The notes under the pieces are model-generated. The model did no database searches. It was not told the origin of the DNA and saw only the letters and a program-made list of their open reading frames with translations. Of a stretch of DNA of 64,000 nt, positions 1 through 10,383 are shown piece by piece. How positions within the stretch are numbered: position 1 is the first letter of the stretch; every line of letters begins with the position of its first letter. The translations under genes and the position numbers were made by a program. Source of the stretch: Sphingobacteriaceae bacterium (GTDB lineage: Bacteria; Bacteroidota; Bacteroidia; B-17B0; Aurantibacillaceae); NCBI GenBank assembly GCA_947453445.1, contig CANGGP010000001.1:62001-126000 (forward strand), written 5' to 3'.

Positions 1-795
1 CCATTAACGGAAGTGGTTGGCAGACAATTGTACGTTACCGAATTCGGCATGGAAATATACCACATGGCAGAAAAAATAATCAATGAAGTGTATGCCATTA
101 ATTATAAAACCATGGCCTTTAAAGGTCACTTATCAGGACGGTTATTGGTGGCAGCTGTTTCAACAGGTAAATATGTAATGCCTTATTTTTTAACTGATTT
201 CATGAAGGAACACCAGGGCATTGATTTAATTATGGATGTAACCAATAAAGTGAAAGTAACCAACAGCCTTCAGAGCAATGAAATTGATTTTGCTTTGGTA
301 TCGGTATTGCCCGATGGCTTAAATGTGAATGAAGAAATTTTGATTGATAATGAATTGTATTTGGTTGGCAGTAAAAGTGAAGAGGGTTTCAAAAAAGAAG
401 TAGGCAAAGCTGATCTTCAAAAAATGCCACTAATCTTTCGGGAAGAGGGTTCCGGTACGCGAAAAGTAATGGAAGATTATCTTTTGAAAAACAAAATACA
501 AGTTCGAAAAAAGATGGAGCTTACGTCCAATGAGGCTATTAAACAAGCCATTTTGGCCGGACTAGGCTATTCTATCATGCCCCTCATTGGTATTAGAAAT
601 GAAGTTCAAAAGGGTGAATTAAAAATAATTTCAGCACCCGGCTTTCCAATAAAAACAAAGTGGCGAATTATTTGGCTTAAAAGTAAAAAGTTATCGCCGG
701 TGGCCAATGCCTACCTCGAATTTCTAAAGCTCAGAAAACATGAAATCGTGGATGAACACTTTAAGTGGATGGAAAAAGTAAAAAAGAACCATTAA
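1..795 (+). CDS. LysR-family transcriptional regulator, 5' end truncated by window edge
   Basis: Open frame from base 1 reads PLTEVVGRQLYVTEFG, the end of a LysR HTH, followed by a LysR substrate-binding domain; the GTG at 13 is probably not the real start. Confidence 0.85.
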   Translation, partial: PLTEVVGRQLYVTEFGMEIYHMAEKIINEVYAINYKTMAFKGHLSGRLLVAAVSTGKYVMPYFLTDFMKEHQGIDLIMDVTNKVKVTNSLQSNEIDFALVSVLPDGLNVNEEILIDNELYLVGSKSEEGFKKEVGKADLQKMPLIFREEGSGTRKVMEDYLLKNKIQVRKKMELTSNEAIKQAILAGLGYSIMPLIGIRNEVQKGELKIISAPGFPIKTKWRIIWLKSKKLSPVANAYLEFLKLRKHEIVDEHFKWMEKVKKNH

Positions 796-802
796 AACCG
801 AT

Positions 803-1951
803 TTATTGTTTGGAAATAAATTCAGTAATTAAAGTAAAAACATTTTGATAAGCGCTGAGTGGCAAAGTTTTTTCAATATCATAAATATCATGATAAGCAC
901 TAATGCCTCCCATTGTGTAAATAAAAAAACAAGGCACACCTGCTTCAGAAAACCAGTAGTGATCGCTATTAGCGGCCTTACCGCGCTTTTTGATTTGTTT
1001 TAATAATTGCTTTTGTTGGTTAATTTGATTGAGTATTTCAAATTCTTTTTCATGTATCGCCCCATTTACCACCATAATGCCATCCTGCCCGGTGCCAAGT
1101 AAATCAAGATTTATTAAAAACTTTATTTTCTTTAAATCAAATGAATTTGATTCCACAAAAGCCTTTGAGCCTAATAAGCCGGCTTCTTCCCCTGCAAAAA
1201 AAAGAAAAACACATTTGTATTTGGGTGGATGTTGCGCATAATATTTTAATAAACTTAATACCATACTCACGCCGCTGGCATTGTCGTTTGCGCCGGGAAA
1301 GTAGCAGTTTTTGCCAATGCCCCCCAAGTGATCATAGTGGGCCGAAAATACAATACAAGAATCTGAATTCGTTTGTCCCGCTATATAACAGCCAATGTTG
1401 TTACTTTTGAAGTGCTTTATGAGTTTATTTTTAATTTTGATCTCAATTTCTTTTGGCTCATTGCTTACAGTCTTTTGATCAATTTCTATCTCGGCAATTG
1501 GCTTTACTTCGTGGGCAACACTGAAAGTGAGTTTTTTCTTTATCACAACACTCACCATTTGATCATGGGCGGCACCCGAATAATGAACACTGTCTTTTTT
1601 GCTCAATGTAAAAGTACCTTTAATGCTATTGCTTCCCGGATTTGGTATAAAGTCGCGACCAACAAGCAATGATTTGCCATTTATTTTAACTTGAATATTT
1701 TTTGGAAAGGTATTTAGGTTTTGATAAAAAGTTTGGGTGTAAGATTTTTCAAAAATCATTTGACCTTTGTTTTTCTTTACTTCACCAACAATGTATTTTT
1801 CGGCATTTTGTAAACCGTTATTTAAATACCCTCTCCCATAACAATTATCGGAACAAAGAAATTGAATGATACGCCTGGCTTCCAAAGTATCCTGCGCATA
1901 CAAAAAACTTTGGATGAAAATAAAAAAAGAATAGATTTTTAATCGGCGCAT
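803..1951 (-). CDS. M28-family zinc aminopeptidase, secreted
   Basis: Signal peptide MRRLKIYSFFIFIQSFLYAQ; motifs SAHYDHLGG, GANDNASG, FFAGEEAGLLGS, SDHYWF; start set at ATG 1951, overlapping the upstream stop (TAATG). Confidence 0.85.
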   Translation of the reverse strand: MRRLKIYSFFIFIQSFLYAQDTLEARRIIQFLCSDNCYGRGYLNNGLQNAEKYIVGEVKKNKGQMIFEKSYTQTFYQNLNTFPKNIQVKINGKSLLVGRDFIPNPGSNSIKGTFTLSKKDSVHYSGAAHDQMVSVVIKKKLTFSVAHEVKPIAEIEIDQKTVSNEPKEIEIKIKNKLIKHFKSNNIGCYIAGQTNSDSCIVFSAHYDHLGGIGKNCYFPGANDNASGVSMVLSLLKYYAQHPPKYKCVFLFFAGEEAGLLGSKAFVESNSFDLKKIKFLINLDLLGTGQDGIMVVNGAIHEKEFEILNQINQQKQLLKQIKKRGKAANSDHYWFSEAGVPCFFIYTMGGISAYHDIYDIEKTLPLSAYQNVFTLITEFISKQ

Positions 1952-2610
1952 TATTCGAACCTTTTTTTCACCACGGCAAACAATTGTTTTGCAACCTCGT
2001 TCTGATCTTGCCAATTATACAACTGTTTTAAACTGTTTAAATACAAATCGCATTCGTGCCAACTATTTAAATTATTAATTTGTTCAATGGCAATATTGTA
2101 TTCGGCCGCATTGTGCAAGAACAATTCATTAATAAATCTGAATTTGTCATTAAGCGCCACCGCCAAAGGTTTAATGCTTTGTTTTTGATCACTTTTCGGC
2201 GTTTCTTTTACCTGTGTTTGTTCTGTTATTTCTATACTTGCAATTGGAGGCGGCGTTTGCACAATGTTTTGGTTGTTTTCGGCGATAAGGCTTTCTGTTT
2301 TTTTCTCTATCGCATTTTCCTGCTTCGCTAATTCGCCGGTATTGCCTAATGTCGCTTGATTGTTTTCTTCCTTTACAATTGGCTCAACGGCACTTACTTT
2401 CGAGTGAATTTGAAAACTTGGAGAAATTTCTTTGCTGGATTTTTGAAATTTGTAAACAGCTAAATTTTCTTGAATAACAACCAATTGGTTTTGAAGTTGT
2501 TCGCATTCTTCAACACAGGGCTGAATATTTTGATCTGTAAAAGCGTTTAAACTTTTAATCAAGGCAACAGCTTGTAATTGTAATTTTTGATGAACTTTTT
2601 CGAGGGTCAT
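1951..2610 (-). CDS. hypothetical protein with helical N-terminus and low-complexity linker
   Basis: 219-aa ORF with typical codon usage, coupled to the M28 peptidase gene. Confidence 0.7.
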   Translation of the reverse strand: MTLEKVHQKLQLQAVALIKSLNAFTDQNIQPCVEECEQLQNQLVVIQENLAVYKFQKSSKEISPSFQIHSKVSAVEPIVKEENNQATLGNTGELAKQENAIEKKTESLIAENNQNIVQTPPPIASIEITEQTQVKETPKSDQKQSIKPLAVALNDKFRFINELFLHNAAEYNIAIEQINNLNSWHECDLYLNSLKQLYNWQDQNEVAKQLFAVVKKRFE

Positions 2611-2660
2611 TGTTCAGAAGAATTATTTAATTTAAGCCTAAAATAATTTGATTTTGCCGC

Positions 2661-2681
2661 ATCTTAAAGTACATTTAAGAT
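2661..2681. promoter_or_regulatory. inverted repeat ATCTTAAA-N5-TTTAAGAT in a divergent intergenic region, candidate operator
   Basis: Perfect 8-bp arms read directly; lies between the start at 2610 (-) and tdk at 2705 (+). Confidence 0.4.
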
Positions 2682-2704
2682 TTGTTGTAAACGCCTTTTA
2701 AACA

Positions 2705-3277
2705 ATGTTTTTCGAAAGCAATAGCAGTGGGTCTAAACAGGGATGGATTGAAGTCATTTGCGGCAGCATGTTTTCGGGTAAAACTGAAGAATTAATCCGC
2801 AGACTCAAACGCGCCGAATTGGCCAAACAAAAATTAGAGATCTACAAACCCACTATTGATCAGCGTTTCCATGAATTTAAAGTGGTGAGTCATTCCGGAC
2901 AAGAAATCCACAGTACACCTGTTCCTTCCAGTGCCAACATTCTGCTTATGGCCACCGATGCTGAAGTAATTGGCATCGATGAAGCACAATTTTTCGACGA
3001 TGAATTACCCAACGTTTGTGCACAATTGGCCAAGATGGGAAAACGTGTTATTGTAGCGGGATTGGACATGGATTTTAAAGGAAAACCTTTTGGACCCATG
3101 CCTGCTTTGATGGCCACAGCTGAGTTTGTCACCAAAGTTCATGCCATTTGCATCAATTGCGGTCAGTTGGCATACGTTAGTCATCGTAAATCAAGTCAAA
3201 ACGAATTGGTAATATTGGGTGAAACTGAAACCTATGAACCGCTTTGTCGTGTTTGTTATTATAACATTATCCATTAA
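2705..3277 (+). CDS. tdk: thymidine kinase
   Basis: [19 protein letters not shown]-loop, [10 protein letters not shown]-terminal zinc Cys pairs. Confidence 0.95.
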   Translation: MFFESNSSGSKQGWIEVICGSMFSGKTEELIRRLKRAELAKQKLEIYKPTIDQRFHEFKVVSHSGQEIHSTPVPSSANILLMATDAEVIGIDEAQFFDDELPNVCAQLAKMGKRVIVAGLDMDFKGKPFGPMPALMATAEFVTKVHAICINCGQLAYVSHRKSSQNELVILGETETYEPLCRVCYYNIIH

Positions 3278-3280
3278 TAA

Positions 3281-5722
3281 ATGTATTCACTCTCTCAAAT
3301 AGCTGAAATTAGCGGCGCACATTTTAAAGGTAAAGTGAATCACTTGATTCAACATTACCTCATCGACAGCCGAAATGTGCAATCGAAAGAAAACACATTG
3401 TTCATTGCCTTGATCACTCAACGTAACAACGGTCATCAATACATTGAATCACTCATTGAAATGGGTATCAAAGCTTTTTTGGTACAAGAAAAATGTTTTG
3501 ATATCGAAAAATATATCCCGCAAAATATTTCTTTTTTAGTCGCCGAAAATCCTTTAAAGGCCATTCAGAAATTAGCTGCCCACCACCGCCGCCAATTTAA
3601 TATTCCGGTAATTGGCATCACCGGCAGTAACGGAAAAACTGTAGTCAAAGAATGGCTCTACCAATTGTTGAAACCAAATTATTTAATTTGCCGCAGTCCA
3701 AAGAGCTACAATTCACAGATTGGTGTACCCTTAAGCGTTCTTAATTTAAATCACCGCCACACCATGGCCATTTTCGAAGCAGGCATCTCAACAGCTAATG
3801 AAATGGAAAATTTGGCTGATATTATTCAACCCACCATCACGCTTTTAACTTCGCTGGGATCAGCTCATGCCGAAGGTTTTGAAAGTTTGCAGACTAAATT
3901 ACATGAAAAATTGAAATTAAGCGCCGGCGCAAAAACAGTTATTATAAATGGTGTTGATCCCAATCTCATTCAGCAAAAAGTAAATTATATTATCATCTCT
4001 GAAAAACCCGGACAGGATTACGAACTAAAAACAAAACAATTTGGTTTCAGTTTATTACATGCACAACAAGAATTAAACTTTGACATTCCTTTCAATGATC
4101 GCGCCTCTTTAAACAATGCTGCAACTTGTGTTGTTTGTTTGTTGCAACTGGGCTTTACACTGCAAGACATTCACACACGCTTAAGTCATTTACAAGCGGT
4201 GGCTTTACGCCTCGAAATTAAAACGGGCATCAACCACTGCATTCTCATCAATGATTATTACAACAGCGATTTAGATTCTATCAAAATAGCTTTGGGTTTT
4301 ATGCAGCAACAAAACAGGGGTCTGCAAAAAATGGTGATTGTTTCAGATATTGAACAATCGGGAATTGAGTCAGGCTCACTTTACAATCAATTGGCCGAAT
4401 TGTTGAACCAAAATCAAATTGATAAAATCATTGGCATCGGCTTAGAAATAACTAAACACAAATATTTGTTTAATAACAAAGCCATGTTTTTTCAATCTAC
4501 ACAAGCTTTTGAAAAAGCCTTTGCCCTGAACCAATATTTATTTAGCAATGCCTGCATTTTATTAAAAGGCGCACGCAGCTTTGGTTTTGAAACCATTTCA
4601 CAATTGTTGCAGTTAAAAAGTCATGATACTGTTTTTGAAATTAATTTGAACAAGCTCATCGATAATTTAAATTATTACAAAGGATTGATTTCACCGCAAA
4701 CTAAAATGATGTGCATGGTAAAGGCCATGGGTTACGGCAGCGGCAGCGTTGAAATTGCACGTACCCTACAACACCGCGGCGTAAATTATTTGGCGGTGGC
4801 TTATGCCGATGAAGGTGTTGAACTCCGAAAAGCCAATATTCAATTACCAATCATGGTTATGAATCCCGAAGCAGATGCCTTCGACGATATTATTCAGTAT
4901 CAACTGGAGCCTGAATTATACAGTTTTAAAGTGCTAAAAGATTTTGTTGATCGACTCGATCGTCTGGGTATTAGCGAAGCTTATCCCGTGCACTTAAAGC
5001 TCGATACCGGCATGCATCGTCTTGGTTTTGAATCACAAGATTTGCCCCAATTAATCGAGTATTTAAAATCCTTTCATCAATTAAAAATTACTTCTGTGTT
5101 TTCGCATTTGGTGGGTTCCGACAATTTAATGTTGGATGATTTTACAAAAAATCAAATCAAACAATTTAAAGAAGCTTCCGAAAAAATTGAATTAGCCATA
5201 GGCTATAAGGTTTTGAAACACTTGTGCAACTCGGCTGCGATTAATCGATTTCAAGAAGCGCACTTCGACATGGTACGTTTGGGCATTGGCATGTATGGCA
5301 TCGGCGTAAATGAAGAGGAACAAAAGAAACTTCAAAATGTTAGCGCTTTAAAAACACGCATCAGCCAAATTAAAACGCTTGAAGCAGGTGATTCAGTTGG
5401 GTATAACCGCAACGCCATGATTCATCAAACAACCAAGTTGGCAACCATTCCAATTGGTTATGCCGACGGTTTTGCCAGAAGTTTAGGAAATGCAAATCAT
5501 GGGGTGTTTATCAATGGTGTTTTTTGTAAAACACTTGGAAATGTTTGTATGGATATGTGCATGGTGGATGTAAGTAACATTGAATGCAAAGAAGGAGATG
5601 AAGTAATCATTTTTGAGAACACACAACAAATTCACAACATGGCCAAAGCCATGAATACAATAACATACGAAGTACTTACCAATGTATCGGGTAGGGTAAA
5701 ACGGGTGTATGTGCAAGAATAA
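3281..5722 (+). CDS. murF-alr: bifunctional UDP-N-acetylmuramoyl-tripeptide:D-Ala-D-Ala ligase / alanine racemase
   Basis: N-terminal Mur ligase with GITGSNGKTVVKEWL; C-terminal alanine racemase (VFEINLNKLIDNLNYYK, VKAMGYGSG, KLDTGMHRLGF, IGYADGF). Confidence 0.93.
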   Translation: MYSLSQIAEISGAHFKGKVNHLIQHYLIDSRNVQSKENTLFIALITQRNNGHQYIESLIEMGIKAFLVQEKCFDIEKYIPQNISFLVAENPLKAIQKLAAHHRRQFNIPVIGITGSNGKTVVKEWLYQLLKPNYLICRSPKSYNSQIGVPLSVLNLNHRHTMAIFEAGISTANEMENLADIIQPTITLLTSLGSAHAEGFESLQTKLHEKLKLSAGAKTVIINGVDPNLIQQKVNYIIISEKPGQDYELKTKQFGFSLLHAQQELNFDIPFNDRASLNNAATCVVCLLQLGFTLQDIHTRLSHLQAVALRLEIKTGINHCILINDYYNSDLDSIKIALGFMQQQNRGLQKMVIVSDIEQSGIESGSLYNQLAELLNQNQIDKIIGIGLEITKHKYLFNNKAMFFQSTQAFEKAFALNQYLFSNACILLKGARSFGFETISQLLQLKSHDTVFEINLNKLIDNLNYYKGLISPQTKMMCMVKAMGYGSGSVEIARTLQHRGVNYLAVAYADEGVELRKANIQLPIMVMNPEADAFDDIIQYQLEPELYSFKVLKDFVDRLDRLGISEAYPVHLKLDTGMHRLGFESQDLPQLIEYLKSFHQLKITSVFSHLVGSDNLMLDDFTKNQIKQFKEASEKIELAIGYKVLKHLCNSAAINRFQEAHFDMVRLGIGMYGIGVNEEEQKKLQNVSALKTRISQIKTLEAGDSVGYNRNAMIHQTTKLATIPIGYADGFARSLGNANHGVFINGVFCKTLGNVCMDMCMVDVSNIECKEGDEVIIFENTQQIHNMAKAMNTITYEVLTNVSGRVKRVYVQE

Positions 5723-5736
5723 TTAAAAACCTCATT

Positions 5737-6462
5737 TTGGAACATTTAATTTATTTTTTTCTTTTGGCTTTTTTGGCTGAAATCTTAGGTACACTGGGTG
5801 GCTTTGGTTCATCCGTATTTTTTATTCCAATCGCCACTTATTTTTTAGATTTTCAATCCGCCCTTGGAATTACCGCCATTTTTCATGTGTCGAGTAATTT
5901 GTCGAAAATTGCCTTGTTTCGACATGGATTCGATAAAAAAATCATTTTTACTTTTGGTATTCCTGCTGTGGTTGCGGTTATCATTGGTGCTTTTTTAAGC
6001 AAGTATGTCAATGTAAAAACATTGGAAATTGGCCTGGCATTCTTCCTAATCCTCACCAGTATATTACTTTTAAGCTTTAACAAGTTTAAACTCGAAGCCA
6101 ACGCGCGTAATTCGATAACAGGTGGATTGTTATCGGGTTTGGTTGCCGGCTTAGTTGGCACAGGTGGCGCTATTCGTGGTATGGTGTTGGCCGGTTATGA
6201 TTTGGGAACTGAAGTTTTTATTGCCACATCTGCTGTGATTGATTTGGGCATTGATTTGGGCCGCAGCGGCGTTTATATTTTTAATGGTTATGTGCACCAA
6301 GATGATTTATTTCTTATTCCAATTCTCTTAGTGATCAGTTTCATCGGCACCTACGTTGGCAAACTAATCTTGAAAAAATTCTCGGGAAAACAATTTCGTA
6401 CAATGGTGTTGTTTTTGATTTTAATCACGGGCTTATTCACCCTTTACAAATATTTTGGTTAA
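5737..6462 (+). CDS. TauE/SafE-family sulfite exporter-like permease
   Basis: Multi-TM protein with the GTLGGFGSSVFFIPIATYF and GLVAGLVGTGGAIRG repeats of the family; TTG start. Confidence 0.85.
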   Translation: MEHLIYFFLLAFLAEILGTLGGFGSSVFFIPIATYFLDFQSALGITAIFHVSSNLSKIALFRHGFDKKIIFTFGIPAVVAVIIGAFLSKYVNVKTLEIGLAFFLILTSILLLSFNKFKLEANARNSITGGLLSGLVAGLVGTGGAIRGMVLAGYDLGTEVFIATSAVIDLGIDLGRSGVYIFNGYVHQDDLFLIPILLVISFIGTYVGKLILKKFSGKQFRTMVLFLILITGLFTLYKYFG

Positions 6463-6611
6463 TCATCACGAAAGGCCACTTGAAAGGCTTTATTTAAAGT
6501 CCTTAAATAGTCAAAGAATTCATAGGATTTTCATGATAAATATTAGTTTGGCAAATTTGTGCAATGTTAATGCATTAGCCAATTTTCTTTTATACTTTTA
6601 CAAAAAAATAT

Positions 6612-7070
6612 ATGGCACTTCCAAATATTTATACCCGAGAAACTTCTGATGTAATTATTTCAAGAATTCATCAACTTCATCTAAATACACCAGCTAAATG
6701 GGGTAAAATGAATGTTGCCCAAATGTTGGCGCATTGTAACGTTACCTATGAAATGGTTTATGAAAACAAACACCCAAAGCCAAATGCCTTTTTGAGATTT
6801 ATTTTAAAAGCCATGGTGAAACCTACCGTAGTGAATGAAAAACCTTATGCACACAATTCTCGAACGGCACCTGCATTTTTAATAGTAGATGAACGTGAAT
6901 TTGAAAAAGAAAAGAAACGTTTGGTTGAATACATTGCTAAAACACAACATTTGGGTTCAGCTTATTTTGAAGGCAGAGAATCACTTTCATTCGGTAAATT
7001 ATCAGCAGCCGAATGGAACAATATGTTTTACAAACACCTCGACCACCACTTATCGCAGTTTGGCGTTTAA
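6612..7070 (+). CDS. DUF1569-family (DinB-like) protein
   Basis: KWGKMNVAQMLAHCNVTYEM motif and length. Confidence 0.75.
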   Translation: MALPNIYTRETSDVIISRIHQLHLNTPAKWGKMNVAQMLAHCNVTYEMVYENKHPKPNAFLRFILKAMVKPTVVNEKPYAHNSRTAPAFLIVDEREFEKEKKRLVEYIAKTQHLGSAYFEGRESLSFGKLSAAEWNNMFYKHLDHHLSQFGV

Positions 7071-7501
7071 TCTGCTATCACTGAAATTTCAATATGGGCG
7101 CCTTTTGGTAATGCACTCACTTGTATTGTTTCGCGTGCAGGGTATTGTCCCATGAAATAGCTTTTGTAAACCTCGTTGATTTGTGCAAAATATTTGAGAT
7201 TGGTGGTGTAAATACTCACCTTATTAATGTTTTGCATTTTTAAATTTGCTGCCTCCAACACCTCCTTAATGTTATTCAATACTTGTTTGGTTTCATTTTC
7301 AATCGAACTTGTATCTAAGTTGCCATTACTATTTAATGCAATTTGACCCGATACATATACTAATCCGCCAGAGCGAATGGCCTGACTATATGGACCAATT
7401 GGCTTGGGTGCATTATTTGAGCAGATGATTTGTTTGCCATTATTGTCTGAAAATGCGTATAATACAATGGCTACAAGGATGAGTAGTACAATGTTTTTCA
7501 T
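7067..7501 (-). CDS. RidA-family protein with N-terminal signal/anchor
   Basis: Hydrophobic N-terminus MKNIVLLILVAIVLYAF, then a RidA core (APKPIGPYSQAIRSGGLVYVSGQIAL, PARETIQVSALPKGAHIEI). Confidence 0.88.
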   Translation of the reverse strand: MKNIVLLILVAIVLYAFSDNNGKQIICSNNAPKPIGPYSQAIRSGGLVYVSGQIALNSNGNLDTSSIENETKQVLNNIKEVLEAANLKMQNINKVSIYTTNLKYFAQINEVYKSYFMGQYPARETIQVSALPKGAHIEISVIAD

Positions 7502-7527
7502 ATGGTTGTTTTAATAATTTTCAACAA

Positions 7528-8838
7528 TTATTTACTTGTTGCTGTAGGCACTTCCAATTTTGAAATTTCGCCCAAACCCTTGCTTAAAAAATCCAAATCT
7601 TGCAAATTGGTGTAAACATTTGGGGTCACACGTATACCGTTTATTTTTTCAATCACAATTGATACAGTGTGAATTTTATAGCGTTCAAACAGTTTGGCCT
7701 CTATTTGTTGTGGCTGCCAGCCCTCAAAGCCAATATTACCAATGGCACAAGCATACTTAGGTTTTAATGAGGTGCAAACTTTTGCTTTCGGTAATTTACT
7801 TGCCTTCTCCAACCAATAATCTTTTAAATACCGTAACCGCGCTTCCTTGCGCTTGGCCCCAATCACATTGTGAAAATCAATGGCCGTGCCAATCGCCATT
7901 TCAGATGCAAATGATCTTGTGCCCAAACTTTCAAATTTTTTTATATCGCCGCCATCGGGCTCAACCGCCGATAACAATGCCCAAACGTTTTTAATTTTTT
8001 CTTTTTTAATGTACATCAATCCGCTGCCAAATGGCGCACCCAACCATTTATGCAAGGATGTCGCCAGGTAATCGGCGCCGGTGTCTTCTATCTTAAAATC
8101 AAAATGTCCGAACGAATGTGCCGCATCCACAATCACTTCACATCCCTTTTTATGCGCCATGTCCGCAATAGCCCTAACAGGCACAATGTTACCGCTCCAA
8201 TTAATAATGTGCGTCACGTGCACAATTTTAGTTTTATCGCTAATGGCATTTTCGTACAATTTTACAATCTCATCATCATTTTCTGTTGGTTGCGGAATGT
8301 CAATCCACACCAATTTAATTTTATCCCTTTTTTCTCTTTGTTTCCAGGCATTCATCATGTTGGGATAATCATACTTGCTCAACACCACTTCATCACCTTC
8401 CTTTAAGTTTAAACCGAAGATAATGGTGTTTAATCCTTCAGTAGCATTGCGGTTAATGGCAATTTCTTCGGCACTCACGCCCGCCAAGTCGGCCAATTTA
8501 TTTCTTAATCCCTCACGGCCCTGATCCAATATCCGCCACATATAATAGGATGGTGCCTCATTGCTATATTGATAAAATCGAATGTGCGCGTCCTGCACAA
8601 CTTTTGGCTGAGGACTCACACCGCCGTTGTTTAAATTGATCACATTTGGACTAACGGTATAACCTTGGCGTATCCATCCCCAAAAATCTTCATTTTCGGA
8701 AGCCGCAGATAGACTTTGATTTTCGATTTGGTTTATTTTTTTCTCAAGATGACGTGCAAAATTTTTATCGATGCTCGAAAACATGTCGAAGGCACTGAGG
8801 CTGCCTGCTGTAGCCATTAAGAAATTTCTACGGTTCAT
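7528..8838 (-). CDS. class V aminotransferase-fold PLP-dependent enzyme with Tat-like signal
   Basis: MNRRNFLMATAGSLSAFD twin-arginine N-terminus; NATEGLN, VDAAHSFGH, TSLHKWLGAPFGSG. Confidence 0.88.
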   Translation of the reverse strand: MNRRNFLMATAGSLSAFDMFSSIDKNFARHLEKKINQIENQSLSAASENEDFWGWIRQGYTVSPNVINLNNGGVSPQPKVVQDAHIRFYQYSNEAPSYYMWRILDQGREGLRNKLADLAGVSAEEIAINRNATEGLNTIIFGLNLKEGDEVVLSKYDYPNMMNAWKQREKRDKIKLVWIDIPQPTENDDEIVKLYENAISDKTKIVHVTHIINWSGNIVPVRAIADMAHKKGCEVIVDAAHSFGHFDFKIEDTGADYLATSLHKWLGAPFGSGLMYIKKEKIKNVWALLSAVEPDGGDIKKFESLGTRSFASEMAIGTAIDFHNVIGAKRKEARLRYLKDYWLEKASKLPKAKVCTSLKPKYACAIGNIGFEGWQPQQIEAKLFERYKIHTVSIVIEKINGIRVTPNVYTNLQDLDFLSKGLGEISKLEVPTATSK

Positions 8839-8893
8839 AATGATTTATTTATAATAAAGGTAAAAATCCCTTTTATAAAAGCAAATGCATGTT

Positions 8894-9628
8894 TTAATAT
8901 TTGTACCCCAACACCAAGCTCAAATGGGTGCCGTTAATGTACATGGCATTTGCCGAATAGTCGCGCGAAAAACTGTATTGCGAAAAACCATATTTGTATA
9001 GCAACTCAATAAAAAAACTGTGTTTGGATGAAGCCAAATTGTTTTTTTGCCAACCCAAGCCCGCACTCACAAAACTGTTGATTTTAGCCCCCAATAAAGA
9101 GTTTCTGAAATTTATTTCAGGACTGTCTTTTTTAACCAACACATTATTTTGGCTGATGTTTAAATTCGACGTAATTAAGTATCTAAAATGATAACCCAAA
9201 ATCATGTATGGACTAAACAGACTGTTGTCGGATCGTTTGAATAAAATTTTTAATTGCAATGGCAATCCCAATTCGTGAACCATTAGCGAATATTTATAAG
9301 TCATTAAACTTTTGTCATAAATTTTAATTGAATCGGGTTTAAAATAATACGAGTAATAATTGAGACCATGGATAAAATATTCTAAACCAAACGAAAAAAA
9401 AGTTTTGAACGCTCTATCTGTTTTGTATTCTCTTCTCAGGCTGCAATTAAAGCCGGGCATCGAAGCGCCTGACTTGGCATGGTGGGTATTAATCATGTAA
9501 AAACCATAACCCGAGCCAAATCCAATGCGTGTGGCATTGGGTGATTTAGAAGTAGGGGGTATAGCTCTGTTTTGAAAAGGCATCAAAACAATCAATAATA
9601 AAAAACATAAAATGTTCTTTTTTTTCAT
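8894..9628 (-). CDS. outer-membrane beta-barrel family protein
   Basis: Signal peptide, alternating beta-strand pattern, C-terminal LSLVLGYKY. Confidence 0.65.
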   Translation of the reverse strand: MKKKNILCFLLLIVLMPFQNRAIPPTSKSPNATRIGFGSGYGFYMINTHHAKSGASMPGFNCSLRREYKTDRAFKTFFSFGLEYFIHGLNYYSYYFKPDSIKIYDKSLMTYKYSLMVHELGLPLQLKILFKRSDNSLFSPYMILGYHFRYLITSNLNISQNNVLVKKDSPEINFRNSLLGAKINSFVSAGLGWQKNNLASSKHSFFIELLYKYGFSQYSFSRDYSANAMYINGTHLSLVLGYKY

Positions 9629-9629
9629 T

Positions 9630-10382
9630 TTACTGACGCACTACGTTGGTGGCGCTGGCCTGCGCGCTTGGCATGATAATGATATCGTTAATATTAACGT
9701 GGGCCGGACGGTTTGCTATCCAGTAGGCAGTTTCGGCAATATCATCCGGACTTAAAGGCTGCATGCCCATGTATACTTTTTTTGCCCGATCGGCATCACC
9801 GTCAAATCGCACTATGCTAAATTCAGTTTCAACCATGCCCGGATTAATGGCGCTTACCTTAATGCCATGTGGTAATAAATCAATACGCATGCCTTTGTTT
9901 AAAGCGTCTACCGCGTGTTTGGTTGCGCAATACACGTTACCGTTAGCATAAACTTCTTTACCTGCAATTGAACCAATGTTAATGATATGTCCTTTTTTAT
10001 TCACAATCATTAAATTCGAAACGATTTTGGTTACATATAACAAACCCTTAATGTTTGTATCAATCATTCTCTCCCAGTGCGATAAATTCCCTTCCTGTAT
10101 ACTTGATAATCCTGCAGCCAAGCCTGCGTTATTGATCAATAGGTCAATTTTTTTTGATTCTTCATTCAAACCTGCAAAAGCAGTTTCAACTTGATGGTAT
10201 TCTCTCACATCAAAACACAAAGTTTGAACCTTCACCTTGTATTGGGCTTCTAAGGAGGTTTTCACTTCTTTTAATCTGTCTTCACGACGACCTGTGATGA
10301 TTAAATCATTTCCGTTTTTTGCGAATATTTCAGCACAACTTTTACCTATGCCCGACGTGGCTCCTGTAATAAAAACTAACAT
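9630..10382 (-). CDS. SDR-family NAD(P)-dependent oxidoreductase (YdfG-like)
   Basis: TGATSGIGKSCAEIFA, NNAGLA, YCATKHAVDAL. Confidence 0.92.
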   Translation of the reverse strand: MLVFITGATSGIGKSCAEIFAKNGNDLIITGRREDRLKEVKTSLEAQYKVKVQTLCFDVREYHQVETAFAGLNEESKKIDLLINNAGLAAGLSSIQEGNLSHWERMIDTNIKGLLYVTKIVSNLMIVNKKGHIINIGSIAGKEVYANGNVYCATKHAVDALNKGMRIDLLPHGIKVSAINPGMVETEFSIVRFDGDADRAKKVYMGMQPLSPDDIAETAYWIANRPAHVNINDIIIMPSAQASATNVVRQ

Positions 10383-10383
10383 A

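Noticed and set aside
6455-6649. 64-aa plus-strand ORF
   Set aside because: Spans the TauE stop and the DUF1569 start in another frame; not protein-like
8050-8406. 118-aa plus-strand ORF
   Set aside because: Antisense inside the class V aminotransferase-fold gene, which has strong family motifs; no recognisable domain
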